This document shows positions 1-38,813 of a DNA stretch of 64,000 bases, piece by piece (positions within the stretch are counted from its first letter, which is position 1; every line of letters begins with the position of its first letter). This stretch comes from Varanus komodoensis. Taxonomy: Eukaryota; Chordata; Lepidosauria; Squamata; Varanidae. Below the pieces are notes generated by a model. It had not been told where the DNA came from, ran no database searches, and saw only the letters and a program-made list of their open reading frames with translations. The position numbers and the translations under genes were made by a program. The stretch spans positions 341,478 to 405,477 of the forward strand of contig NW_025335855.1 in the NCBI RefSeq assembly GCF_004798865.1. Reading direction: 5' to 3'.

Positions 1-317
1 GAAAACGTATCCCATTTTGTGTGTGTATGTTTCCATTCAACGTTATACCTGATTCTTAGTGATGGCAGTTTTTCATTGAATCTTAATGTACTGATTTGGC
101 TTTTGCCTTCCACTAGTGAAAACACAGTTCAGCAAACTACACGCTGCACCTGTTGTCACTCTGGATCATGGCGTGACAGAGAACCCTAGTCCCTGGTTCC
201 TGAAATGCAGGATAGAAACGTTGCTTTCTTCCCTTCCGTGACACACTTGTTAATTTTGCATTTAAACCCAAGCCATTTCTTTGGAATCATAGTACTGAAG
301 ATCCCTTCACTTCCTAA

Positions 318-29071
<28,754 letters not shown>

Positions 29072-29297
29072 AGCCATCTGCTGAATTAAACAAATATCTT
29101 CCTGTTTCCTTGAACGATTGTAGCTGAATTAAGGTTTTCTTTAGTGATGCACGATGCTACTGTGTACAGGTCTGTGTGGTAATTCCCTTTGGTATGTGTT
29201 ATTCCAAAGAGAGGTTAGTCATTCAGTGACTCCTTTTCCACCCTTATGCTTTTCTTTTGTACAGTTTTTGCCCGATGTTAGAACCTACTGACTGGAA

Positions 29298-29303
29298 AAT
29301 AAA
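29298..29303 (+). terminator. KIFAP3: KIFAP3 proximal poly(A) signal
   Basis: Canonical AATAAA about 230 bases after the stop codon, in AT-rich 3' UTR sequence. Confidence 0.6.
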
Positions 29304-30045
29304 TATTATTATGTATGTTATGCAACTAATTTAAGTATTATTAAAAACAGATTGTGTAGTCTATGGTACTGAATGCCTAGGCTCCATTAGTTTTTAACAA
29401 AGCTTGTTACTTTTTGTTTAAGCAATAATTTAATTAGCTCATGAAACTGTGACTAATTCATCTTTTGTAAATGTCCTTGAAGTCTACTAAGTAAGAGCAC
29501 GTTCCTGTGGCCTCCAGACACTGCCTGTAGAAAGATGGGACAGGTTGGCATTCCAGTTCTCAGAAATGCATTCCAGGGCCGGAGCATGTGCCCCCCTCCA
29601 CTCAAGGGCTCAATCCTTTCCACCTTAGGAGCAGCTCTGAGGTTGCAGGTGCAATTTGGGAGCCAGCCTCTGACCTGTGGGGGCCTTCTGGGAAGCAAGG
29701 GGGGAGGAGGGAGGCTCCACCAACGTAAAAGGAATCCTGGGGGTGCCTTAGCCTCTCCTCTTCACGAGCAGGTGAAAGACTGCCAAAATCAACAAATGCC
29801 ACCTTTTCAGGGTGGGAGAAGCAAGGTGGCAATTGCCTCCGCATTGCTTAGATGCCCACAATCCTCTGACTGCTGCGGGTTATATGCAGCAACATCGGAT
29901 AGTGCACCAACACCACTGCATCCAAAGCTGGGTGTCCCCTTTCTGTGTGATGTCTTTCAAACAAGCTGCACACCTTACCCAACTGTTGAAGATGGCCCTA
30001 TGTTGTATTGATGTTATTGCATGGATGTGTGACTTCTGTGGTTGA

Positions 30046-30051
30046 AATAAA
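30046..30051 (+). terminator. KIFAP3: KIFAP3 distal poly(A) signal candidate
   Basis: Canonical AATAAA about 975 bases after the stop, followed within 30 bases by a G/T-rich element. This is an alternative end for the KIFAP3 transcript. Confidence 0.5.
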
Positions 30052-30475
30052 TTTCAAACCATCCGTTGTTTTCTGCTGATTACAAGAAAAGCCAGATATT
30101 GGATGCTGCCTTGTTAGAAATCCGGGTGGCAGCACCATGAAGGTGAAAGCCAAAAAGAAGACAAACTTCAAAAAGGAACTAGAAAGAGTGCGTCTGGATC
30201 TCGATTTGGGGTTTAGTTATTCTTACTTGGGAGCAACTGCTTATAAGTTATGTTTTGCAACAGTTTTGCTGCCTGAACTGATTTTAGAATTAGAAGGGTT
30301 TTGGTTTCTACTTGAATACTTTATCATAAACAATTTTATAGCACTTTTTCAAGGTCTGCCTCTCTGTTGTTGTTGTTTTCTTTGCACTCCTAGGAGTAGT
30401 AATATTGGGGTTGCTTGCAAATATCATTTTGGCCGTACTGCTTTAGTGGCAACCCCCAGACATGTTAAATAAAGT

Positions 30476-31978
30476 GATTATCAAACACAGTATAAAATGG
30501 TTTCAAGCTGTGTACATTAATGTTCCCCTTTTCCAGAACTTTACCAACAATATTCACTTGTGGCTAATCTTTTTCTTTTCAATTTTACTGGGATCAAGTA
30601 ACAGCTAAAAAGTGTTCTTTATGGTTTGTGGGCAGACTTTCATGTAGAATCTGTGCTTGTAAAGACCAGCATTTCATAAATTTCTAGACCTAGAGCAGAG
30701 CTCCCCACTGAAACTTCCAACCATGCCCATAAAGCTCTCCACTCCCTGCCTCCTTTGCACACGCACACCCTTGAAAAATGTTAGAGCAGTTTTCTTTCTC
30801 TCACTTTGTAGCCTTGCTCTTTCTCCCCATTCTACCCCTTTGGTTGGTTGTTTGCCACCACTTCTCAGTCTTACTTCTGTAGCTCACTGTTGGCTGGTCA
30901 CATCTTCACGAGAAGCCATTTTGTGGCGGTGCACACAGAAGTTTCTCAAGTTTCCAGTTGTGCCCGTGCATCCCAAAAAGAGATTCCTGGCTTCTTGTCT
31001 TTTATCTCTTGCCCTCTTAATGCCTAGAAACTCCTAAATCTTTGCAGGCCCAAGTCTCTGCTCAGTTCTTTTTTGACCTCCCCGCACCCACCCAAGCCTG
31101 AGCATTACAATAGGGAGCTGGGTCCAGAGCTTTAAAAACTGTTTTCCTCATAACTGCTGCTTAAAAGATATTTTACTTAGTCATTTGTTCTTATCTCCCC
31201 TGGCTGCTGCCATCATCGTTGATTGTGACTTGCACAGCTGGAAGCCACAGTGGTGTCTTCTGTGGCTTGGCGAAGCTCTTAGCTTTGGTGGAGCTATTTA
31301 AGCAGAGGCAAGGAGGCCCTTGCCAGGGATCCTGTGGACACACCCTGCACTGCAGGTCCTGTGTTGAGCAGGTGGTCGGCCTTGGTGGTCTCCAAGGCCC
31401 TTTATAACCTGCTGGCAACATTTGCTTCTGCCGCTCTTGCTTGGCGCTCTCAGAGAAAAGCCCGTGGTCATCATATCCAGCATCATGGCGTTATATTACA
31501 TGTCCAGGGTCCAACTGACCCCAACATGACTTGTGAAAGCATCCATCGGAGCACTTCTGTGCTGCTTGCCTTGGTTGCTGGGCTAGTCTTAGGTCAGGTC
31601 CTGCGTCAACCTTGGTTTGCACACGATCCAGCCCAAGGGGTACAGGCTGGCCAGCTCTTGCAAGGATGCCAGTTAGGGTCAGTGTCACGAGGAGCCAGGA
31701 AATGCATGTGGGAGGCTCATATCCCAAAGCGTGACGGGCTCTCGTCTTGGTTACTACATCGGCTTTAATACAAACTAGTTAATCTCTTAGCTGTTCAGAT
31801 GCCTCTGCCCGCAATTCCTGTCATTTCTGGTTGGTTTAACCACAGAGCCTCTGTGGGATCGTTTGCAGAGAGTTTTGGAAATCCTATATTCATCACTCCT
31901 GAAGCTGAATGCTGCTTTGAATCCGAGTGCCTCGTTCATGCTTAGAACTATGCAGACTGTTCCAGAATTACATATTTA
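30476..31978. other. KIFAP3-SCYL3 intergenic, unclassified
   Basis: No gene recognised. A somewhat G+C-rich block at 31195-31770 has overlapping frames on both strands but no motif. Confidence 0.4.
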
Positions 31979-32335
31979 GAAACAGAGAAACAGAGCGAAT
32001 CAGAAGGGGTCTCCCAGGCCATCCAGTCTGACCCCCGGCTCCAGCCGGCTCCGCTCACGACATGCCCACCTTGTGGACATCCAGCCTATCCTTGAACGCC
32101 CTCTCCGATGGGGCCTCAACCACCTCCCGGGGAAGCCCATTCCACACCCTCGGGGTCCCGACTGTCAGGAAGTGCTTCCTGGCATCCAAATGGAACCTGG
32201 GTTCCCTGAGCTTTGCTCTGCTGGAGCGCTTCCTGCCGTCCTCTGCAGGGGAGAACAGGTCTCTACCCAGCTCCATGTGACATCCCCTCACATACCTGCA
32301 TGTTGCCAACAGATCCCCTCTGAGTCTCCTTGCAG
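31979..32335 (-). mobile_element. CR1 LINE, ORF2 C-terminus and 3' tail
   Basis: Minus-strand frame: RRLRGDLLATCRYVRG, GRDLFSPAEDG, KLREPRFHLDARKHFLT, RVWNGLPREVVEAPSERAFK, DRLDVHKV, then a stop and the tail GGGGGTCAGACTGGATGGCC ... CTCTGTTTCTCTGTTTC. This is the authentic CR1 ORF2 terminus and serves as the reference for the tail found in the deletion derivatives. 5' truncated; the visible frame is intact. Confidence 0.9.
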
Positions 32336-34851
32336 TGTCTGGGTATTTGGCATGCAGGAGGTAGGTTCAAAAGTCCTGCTAGCCCTCTGTAACAATAAGT
32401 CTTGGCAGGTTGTTTTGTGAATGGGTTGCAGCACACCTGAGAGATGATGGAGCTCACCATGGGTGGTCTCCCCTCTCCTTGGTGCCAGTGGTGCTTTTTG
32501 TACACACAATTATTTCCCAAAGAGCAGATCTGGGAGAGATGGATGTGGGCCAGATTTGCTCCCTCCATTCTCGATGTAAAAAATATTTGGTTCAGTGAAT
32601 TGTTCAGTACTAAAAGTTACTCTTGAATATTCTGGAAAAAGTCAGAGCAGTCCAAATTCCAATGACAGAATGCCCTGTTTTTCTCTGCGATTTCTCTAGT
32701 ATTTTTCAGTCCTCCGCATTTGACTAGACTCCATCAGTGTCTTTTGATGTGGTGATCTACCTCTACCAAGAGAGCTCTGTTCTCAACTCTGGTTTGTCTG
32801 CCTACCATTTCTATTTTGTCAAAAACGAATGGAAGCTCTGCAGCAACACCTGATATCCTGCAGCCTTTGCCACTGGTCTCAAGGACCAGGTTCAACATGC
32901 CTGAACTGTAAACAGAGGGAGAGTTGAAGGGTAGAGACTCTTCACCAAAGCTGCTTTCACCGAAAAAGACAAATGGAGATAGAGGCACACGAGTAAACTG
33001 GTGATTAACCTGTGAGTAAGATGTGGGGTCTGGAAGGCCAGAAGTTACCAGCATAAGGATATTCTCAGATAATGGAAACAGAGAGAAACCATTCCAATTT
33101 CTCCATAGATTTCTGAATAGCAGAGCAGGCAAGGAACTGTTCTGCCAAGGTGCTCAGTCCATGTTACATGGAATAAACGCATGTAAATAAGACTGACTTC
33201 TTTTTTGCATGTTTCTTATGATGCATGATGATGCAACCTTTACAGAAAGTTTCATCTCTGAAACATAAGACATTCAGGTGTGTTTTTAACTTTGACTGCC
33301 CTGTCCCACAAGGGGCCAGTTTGTGGCAGGCTGCAATAATGTCGGACCATTTTTAGTCACGCCATCCTTGGTACATAATTAACATGACAAAAATGATATT
33401 AATTCCTATTCACATTCTACCACAGGTACATTCTTACTTGTTCTGTCTTTGAGTGTTAAAATAAATTGGCAGACCTTAATGTTTCAGCACAAATAATTCC
33501 CAATGAAATTAAAATAGTGTGTGGAAAAACCAGACCTCCCACTGCAGGAGAGTAATTTTCCCTTGTTCATTTTGCTGCCCAGAATGTGCAAGAAATCCTT
33601 CCCCTTAGTCCTTTACTACATTGTGTGGAAAACTGTTTGCTTTAATGGCTTTACATCTAGCTGTTTATGTTGGCTTTTGTTAAACGATGGAGCAAATGCC
33701 AGATTTCTCCTCGGAGCCCTGCTGTGCTCACAGACCACCAGGGCTTGTCCATTTGGTCCTCAGTTCTTTGGCTCTAACCTCAGACCACTTGAATAGCTAC
33801 TAATAGGCTTCCCAAGGTGTAATGTGCATCCAGATTGTACACACTAATCCCACAGAAACAAGTGGGGAGGGGAAACTTCCCTAAAGGATCCAAGAGTGGT
33901 TTCACCTGAGCTTGAACTCCATAATATATGAAGAAAAAGATGTTAGGTGCTTTTATAGTGTTATTTTGTACTTAAATTAAAATATCCAAGCTCATACTAA
34001 CACCATTTCCTACACTGGTATTATGGTAGAATATAAAGAAATACTGAACTCCCCATACAAATGAATTTCCACCTCCCTGAGGACACATCTTTTGACAGGG
34101 TTTTTGTCTGATGCTGAAAGCAAAGGTTGATTTTGACCTGGTGTACAGGTCCATAAATTTACATAGAATATTCCAATGACACGATTAGTCCATTAATTTG
34201 AAGGGGAGAGCATGTTCATGAAGGGAAGTGAGGATGCTCTGAGCAATGAGAGCGGCCGATGATTTTGGTGATGAGGTTTGGATAGAACTGAACTCTGACA
34301 ATGGAGTTTTAATCAAGGGGATGGGAAAGACGGGACTGATTTTCCTGCTATCGTACAGGGAGCAGTGATGTGACTTGCGGAGCAAAGGAAAGGCAAGCCT
34401 TCACATCTGGGAAAGAGGATTACAATGGAAAGAGCGGGCTGGATCAGCAAGGCCACTTGGCTCCTGAGAGGAAGGCAGGATATAAATGTACTAAAGAGGT
34501 AAGAAGTGGTGAGGGAAGGAGCATTGGGAAGGTTGGCTCCAGAGGAAAGATGGGAAATGTAGTCTCGGATTGTTTAAGATGGCACTGAGACACTTGGGCC
34601 AGAAGTGACAAAGTGGGATTTGGAGGGAAGAGAGGCGTTCCTTTGGACATCATGGTGCAGGTACTGATATCCAAAGGTCTGAAGAAAGAAATGCGTGCAA
34701 GGAGCACAGCGGAGGACCAAAAACTGATCCCCAAGGAATGCCAACATACGTGAGTGATGCACAGTTTTCCCAGTCTAAAAACGGAACCAGCAGTTTGATG
34801 ACAATGAGCCGAGAAAAGAACAGAGGGCAACAAGGGATGAATCATGGGATG
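32336..34851. other. KIFAP3-SCYL3 intergenic, mostly unclassified
   Basis: A minus-strand frame of 132 codons (33132-32734) has no recognisable motif. GGCTCCTGAGAGGAAGGCAG GATATAAATG at 34458 resembles the 3' end of the MIR-like SINE. Nothing else recognised. Confidence 0.35.
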
Positions 34852-35225
34852 TTATTTGTTTGTTTGTTTAAAGTTTTTATACGCCATCCCCTTGCTACAT
34901 AGCCTTGGGATGGCTCACAGAAATAAATAAATAAAACAACAACAATTACAATTAAAACCTGGAAACACACTGGCTGCACAATTAAAATATATAAATATTA
35001 AACATTTTTAAAATACTGTTTGAATAAAAAGGTCTTGGCCTGGCTCCAAAAAACAACGACGGCGCCAGGCGGACCTCTCTGGGGAGCACATTCCATAGGT
35101 GGGGCGCCACCGCAGAGAAGGCCCTCCTCCGGGTACTTTGCTTCCTGATGTCTCTCCCGGAGGGCTCCCGGAGGAGGGCCTCTGCTGCCGATCTCAAGGG
35201 GCGGGAGGGCAAATTTGGGATTATG
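34852..35225 (-). mobile_element. L2-like LINE, ORF2 C-terminus and 3' UTR
   Basis: Minus-strand reading gives STRRRAFSAVAPHLWNVLPR and EVRLAPSLF, the conserved L2/CR1-clade C-terminus (AFS..AP.LWN.LP..VR..PSL..F...LK). The 3' end has the AATAAATAAATAAAAC-type tail complement near 34920 and a (TTTG)n edge. Confidence 0.7.
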
Positions 35226-35895
35226 CTCATATGAGCATAAGCCAAGCCCTGCTAGATCAAACGTCCATCTAGTGCAGGACTCCAGACACACAATGGCAGA
35301 CCAGCTGCCCACAGGATCGCTCCAGCAGGACAGGTGTGAGACTTCCACCTCCCCAGCTCCTCAGCAGCCGGTGTGTGCAGGCGAGCCACCTCTGGGGAAG
35401 GAGGGAGCACGTGGCCAGCAAGGCTGGTAGCCGCTGACAGCCTCCTGGCTCATGAATCGCTCCAATCCCTTTTTAAAGCTGTCCAGATTGGTGGCCATGA
35501 GCGCCTCCCGTGGCAGCAAATTCCATAGTTTAGAAGTGTGTGAAGAAATGCTTCATTTCTCTGCCCTAAACCTCCCCACGCTCAGTTTCATGGGATGACT
35601 GTGGGTTTGAGTGTTGAGTTCTCCCTCTCCTCTTTGTCCTCGTCATGCATTATTTTAAACGCTTCTGCCATGTCGCCCCTTCCTCGTCGTTTTCTAAGCG
35701 AAACAGTCCAAGTTGTCCTGGCCGCTCCTTGGAGGGGAGCTTCTCCAGCCCTCTGGCCATTTTTGTTGCCCTTCTCTCCAACTCAACAATGTCTTTTGAA
35801 AGGTTAGGTGACCAGAACTGGACACAATACTCCAAGTGCAATTCCACCAACAATTTGTGTAAGGGCTGTAAGATTTTGGCAGTTCTAGTTTCTAT
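35226..35895 (-). mobile_element. CR1-type LINE, ORF2 C-terminus and complete 3' UTR
   Basis: Minus-strand frame includes LVELHLEYCVQFWSPNLSKD, IVELERRATKMARGLEKLPS and ERPGQLGLFRLEN, matching the CR1 block LVRPHLEYCVQFWSP...RRATKMI.GLE. The 3' UTR ends at the TTGATCTAGCAGGGCTTGGC complement at 35226. It abuts the CR1 derivative on the opposite strand at 35898. Confidence 0.85.
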
Positions 35896-35897
35896 TC

Positions 35898-36137
35898 CTT
35901 GTGGCCTCGTGGAGAACAGGTGAAGTTCCAGAGGACTGGAGGGTGGCTTCAGTGGTCCCAATTTTCAAAAAGGGTAGTAGAAGGGACATGGGACATTACA
36001 GACCAGTTAGCCTTACGTCCATTGTAGGAAAAACAATGGAAAGGCTCATAATAGTGAGAAATCTAGTGAGAGATCGGGGGTCAGACTAGATGGCCTGGGA
36101 GACCCCTTCTGACTTGCTCTGTTTCTATGTTTCTAAA
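35898..36137 (+). mobile_element. CR1 LINE deletion derivative, copy B
   Basis: A plus-strand frame of 62 codons (35901-36089): ASWRTGEVPEDWRVASVVPI, FKKGSRRDMGHYRPVSLTSI, VGKTMERLI, LVRDRGSD, stop. It runs into the CR1 tail (GGTCAGACTAGATGGCCTGG ... TTTCTATGTTTC). Junction and reading frame are the same as in copy A. By eye about ten substitutions separate the two over roughly 195 bases. Confidence 0.85.
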
Positions 36138-36589
36138 TACTATGAAACCTCTATGTAGAAAAGAAAGATCTTTGAGAAGAGGGTGAAATTCTGAGGAAGA
36201 AGGAAACAATTATCTGAAAAGGACCAGTGCTTTGGTCATTTTAACTTCATATGCTAAGGATGTACTTAGGGGCAAAGGATAACATCACTGTATCTCAAAT
36301 TCTTGGATAATGAAATATTACAAATCTGGAGAAAATATTTTGTGATGAGCACACGATTACATATTTAATAAGGAGTTTGGAGGCATCACACATCATGAAA
36401 CTGGGCTGGTAGACAGCGCATGGCACAAGTGACTTTCCACTGGCGGTGCCCCATCTAAAGAATCGCAACGTTAACTTTTCAAAGGTGAAATGCATGCAGA
36501 ACTAATATAACCAGGGAGGAAAGGCTGAAATACTGTCGCCTTAAAGGAAACACGCTTTTTCTTTCCCTCTCTGAGCGCTGCGCGACTGC
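36138..36589. other. Intergenic, upstream flank of the SCYL3 CpG island
   Basis: AT-rich, no recognised element; moves abruptly into the CpG island. Confidence 0.5.
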
Positions 36590-37270
36590 GCCGTGCAACG
36601 CCCTCAGCCTGCATGGCCGCCCGCGCACGCGCCGCCGGAAGTGGCGTCAGGCGCGCCCCCCCCCGCGGACCGGCCGCTCCGGCCGCCGGAGTCGATGGTG
36701 CGCCCGCCGGAAGCCGCCCCCTCCCCGCGTGGCTGAGGCAGGGCCGCTGAGGGAGTGGGGCGGCGAGTGAGGCCGCGCGGTGCCCTCCTGCTCCGCGGGC
36801 AGCCGGTGCGTGGCGCCGCAGGTGAGCGGGCGTCCGGGCGGCCTTGCGCGGGGCCGCTCGCTGAGGGACCCTCGCCGGGGCGGCGCTCGCCACAGCCGCG
36901 CGAGGTAGGCGAGGCCGAGAGGGAGCGCCCCGGGGCCGCGTCGCCGGGGCGCCCGGCGCGGGCCACTCGGCCGCAGGCGCCGAAGCGCGGCCCCGGGAGG
37001 AAGGCCGGGCCGAGTGGGGGCACTCCGGGGCCGCGCAGGGGGGCGCCCTCCCTTCCTCCCTCCCGAGGAGGCCGCCTTGGTCTGTCAGAAGCGGGCTCCG
37101 GCCGCCGCCGCAAGCCGTCCTGCTCCAGGGCGCCCCAGGGCTTTCTCGCACTCGCAGCCGGACCTCAGCCCTGCAGGCTGCCCACCTGATCGGCCGGAAG
37201 AGCTGGGCGCTGGGGCCTGTGCCTCCGGTGCGGGGAGGAGGGGGCTGCCGGTTTATGGGTAGGGGCGGCG
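36590..37270 (+). promoter_or_regulatory. SCYL3: CpG island, SCYL3 promoter
   Basis: About 680 bases very rich in G+C and in CpG, sharply different from the AT-rich flanks. It lies directly upstream of SCYL3, where a vertebrate housekeeping promoter is expected. Visible motifs are GCGCACGCGC (36623-36632, NRF1-like), CCGGAAGTG (36635-36643, a good ETS/GABP match) and weaker CCGGAAG copies near 36706 and 37194. There is no obvious TATA box. A splice donor (CGCAG/GTGAGC) at 36821/36822 fits a short non-coding first exon. The start of transcription cannot be fixed from sequence. Confidence 0.85.
36650..36821 (+). other. SCYL3: SCYL3 non-coding exon 1 (approximate start)
   Basis: The sequence runs from just after the ETS-like site to a strong donor at 36822. 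The start is a guess; the 3' edge is supported by the donor sequence. It would splice to the exon beginning at 38761, whose acceptor is preceded by a pyrimidine-rich CTTCTCTTTAAG. Confidence 0.5.
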
Positions 37271-38330
37271 GGAGGGGTTCGCCAGGCTTCCTGCAAGCCA
37301 GGCCTTCATGGTGTGCCATGGGGAAAAGGATCTTTAAGTTGGTTCAGATTAAAAGAGCACACATTTCCTCGTATGACGTTCTGGCTATCAAGAGTATGCT
37401 GCTTACATAGTACAGAGGAAAATATTTACTTCGTTTCTTCTTCTTATGCATTCCTGTCATGCCAGAGTTCTCACTGACTTTATTTGTCCGCAGGAGATTT
37501 TCTGTCGGTGGCAAAATTATTTGTCAGAAACTTAAAATGATTGCCTTTGGTAATTTAAGATTACAGAGGAGAAATCTGGCAATATAATTGCATTCTGCAT
37601 CTGAAGCAATATAATACACAAACAGCAAGCTGTTTCAAGGGGGCCTATCTGGCATGGTCACTGATTTTAACAGGACTTTCAAGCAGGCAGGAAGGAAGGA
37701 AAGAAAGAAGGAAAGGCAGCTTAACTTCTGAAGCACAGGATCCTGAAGGCAAGTGCTGTAATTGTATTTGTGCTGTTTCTTTGTTCTTCTGAGTCAAGGA
37801 GAAAAACAAACTTGTGCAGCCTGTGGGGATGGTTAGAGTGCTCAGAATTAGGCTCAAGGGGCAAAGCCACAAATGAGTATACAGATTTTTTCAAAACCAA
37901 ACACCAATGAGTTCGTTATGCTGTAAAAATAATACTGTTTGTATGAAAAAATAAATCAATATTTTCTTATTAATCCTGCTTTAGTCCTGTTTGCATTTAT
38001 TTTTGTAAGGACTCAAATCTTTTGATTGACTTCCAATCTCCGCAGCTGGGGGGGGGACATGGTGAAGCCCTTCCTGTTGCGGCTGAGGCCCCTTCTGCTG
38101 TCTGAGCTGCACAAGAAACAAGAACAACTAGTTTTCTCTTTCCAGAATTGATGAGGGTGCGTGTTTTGGTGCTGTCTCAGTGCTTCTGCTTTAATGGTTC
38201 CGCACTGACAGCGTTTGTGTGCTGTTGACTGTAGCACAATGATGGTTAAGCTACATGATGTGTTTGAAACTTTGGAATCGATAAGTTGAAGGCATTGCTG
38301 GGAATGTGAACACATTGATCCAAGTTTCAT
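37271..38330. other. SCYL3 intron 1, no recognised element
   Basis: AT-rich. A GGAA/GAAA-rich patch lies at 37680-37715. Nothing else seen. Confidence 0.45.
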
Positions 38331-38331
38331 T

Positions 38332-38425
38332 CAGTGCAATCTTACAAATGTTTACTTGGCTTTAATCCCATTATGTTTAATGGGGTTTATTTGCAAGAAA
38401 CTCTGTTTAGGACTGAACCTCAATC
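38332..38425. repeat. Reptile short interspersed repeat (MITE-like)
   Basis: CAGTGCAATCTTACAAATGT TTACTTGGC..TTAATCCCATTATGTTTAATGG GG..GTTTAGGACTGAAC is a decayed copy of a short repeat with partly complementary ends ('GTGCAATCCTA...TAGGATTGCA'). Related scraps occur at 40485-40520, 48878-48990 and 49905-49970, all in SCYL3 introns. Confidence 0.5.
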
Positions 38426-38813
38426 TCAATTTTGCCAACACAAGAACCAGTATAATAGGTTGGATCCAGATTTATTCTGGAGAGATTGTTTTGATGAAAG
38501 TGGACCTCCCTGCTTTCTGTGGCAGCCCCTTCAAAATTCCAAGCAAGGATCTTGCTATGTGGGGTGAACTGGTGTGTATAGAGCCCCCATTAATTGGCAG
38601 GGGGAATCTTTAATGAGCAGACAACTTCCTGCCACAGGATGCAGATTGTGGATCGGTCGCAATGTAGTTGTGTTTTCCTTCAACCTCATAGAAAATTATT
38701 TAAGACATTCTACATTGCAATTTGTGGTGGCTAACTTGTCTGGAATCACTTCTCTTTAAGGCTTCTTTGATACTAGAAAGATCCCCTGCAAAACGGCTTG
38801 AGTTTACAAGGTA

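Larger units (their letters stand above)
29072..30475 (+). other. KIFAP3: KIFAP3 3' UTR (probable extent)
   Basis: Sequence after the KIFAP3 stop. It has AATAAA signals at 29298-29303, 30046-30051 and 30468-30473. The first would give a 3' UTR of roughly 250 bases. The second is followed by a GT-rich stretch (about 30061-30080), as expected of a working site, and would give about 1 kb. Which is used cannot be decided from sequence. No repeat was recognised here. Confidence 0.6.

Noticed and set aside
30137-30472. 111-codon plus-strand frame after KIFAP3
   Set aside because: It lies in the possible 3' UTR, has a low-complexity start (KVKAKKKTNFKKE) and no family motif; a chance frame fits.
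36471-37319. 282-codon minus-strand frame across the SCYL3 CpG island
   Set aside because: The product is almost all Ala/Arg/Pro/Gly, as expected when stop codons are scarce in CpG-rich DNA. There are long frames in several phases here and no family motif.
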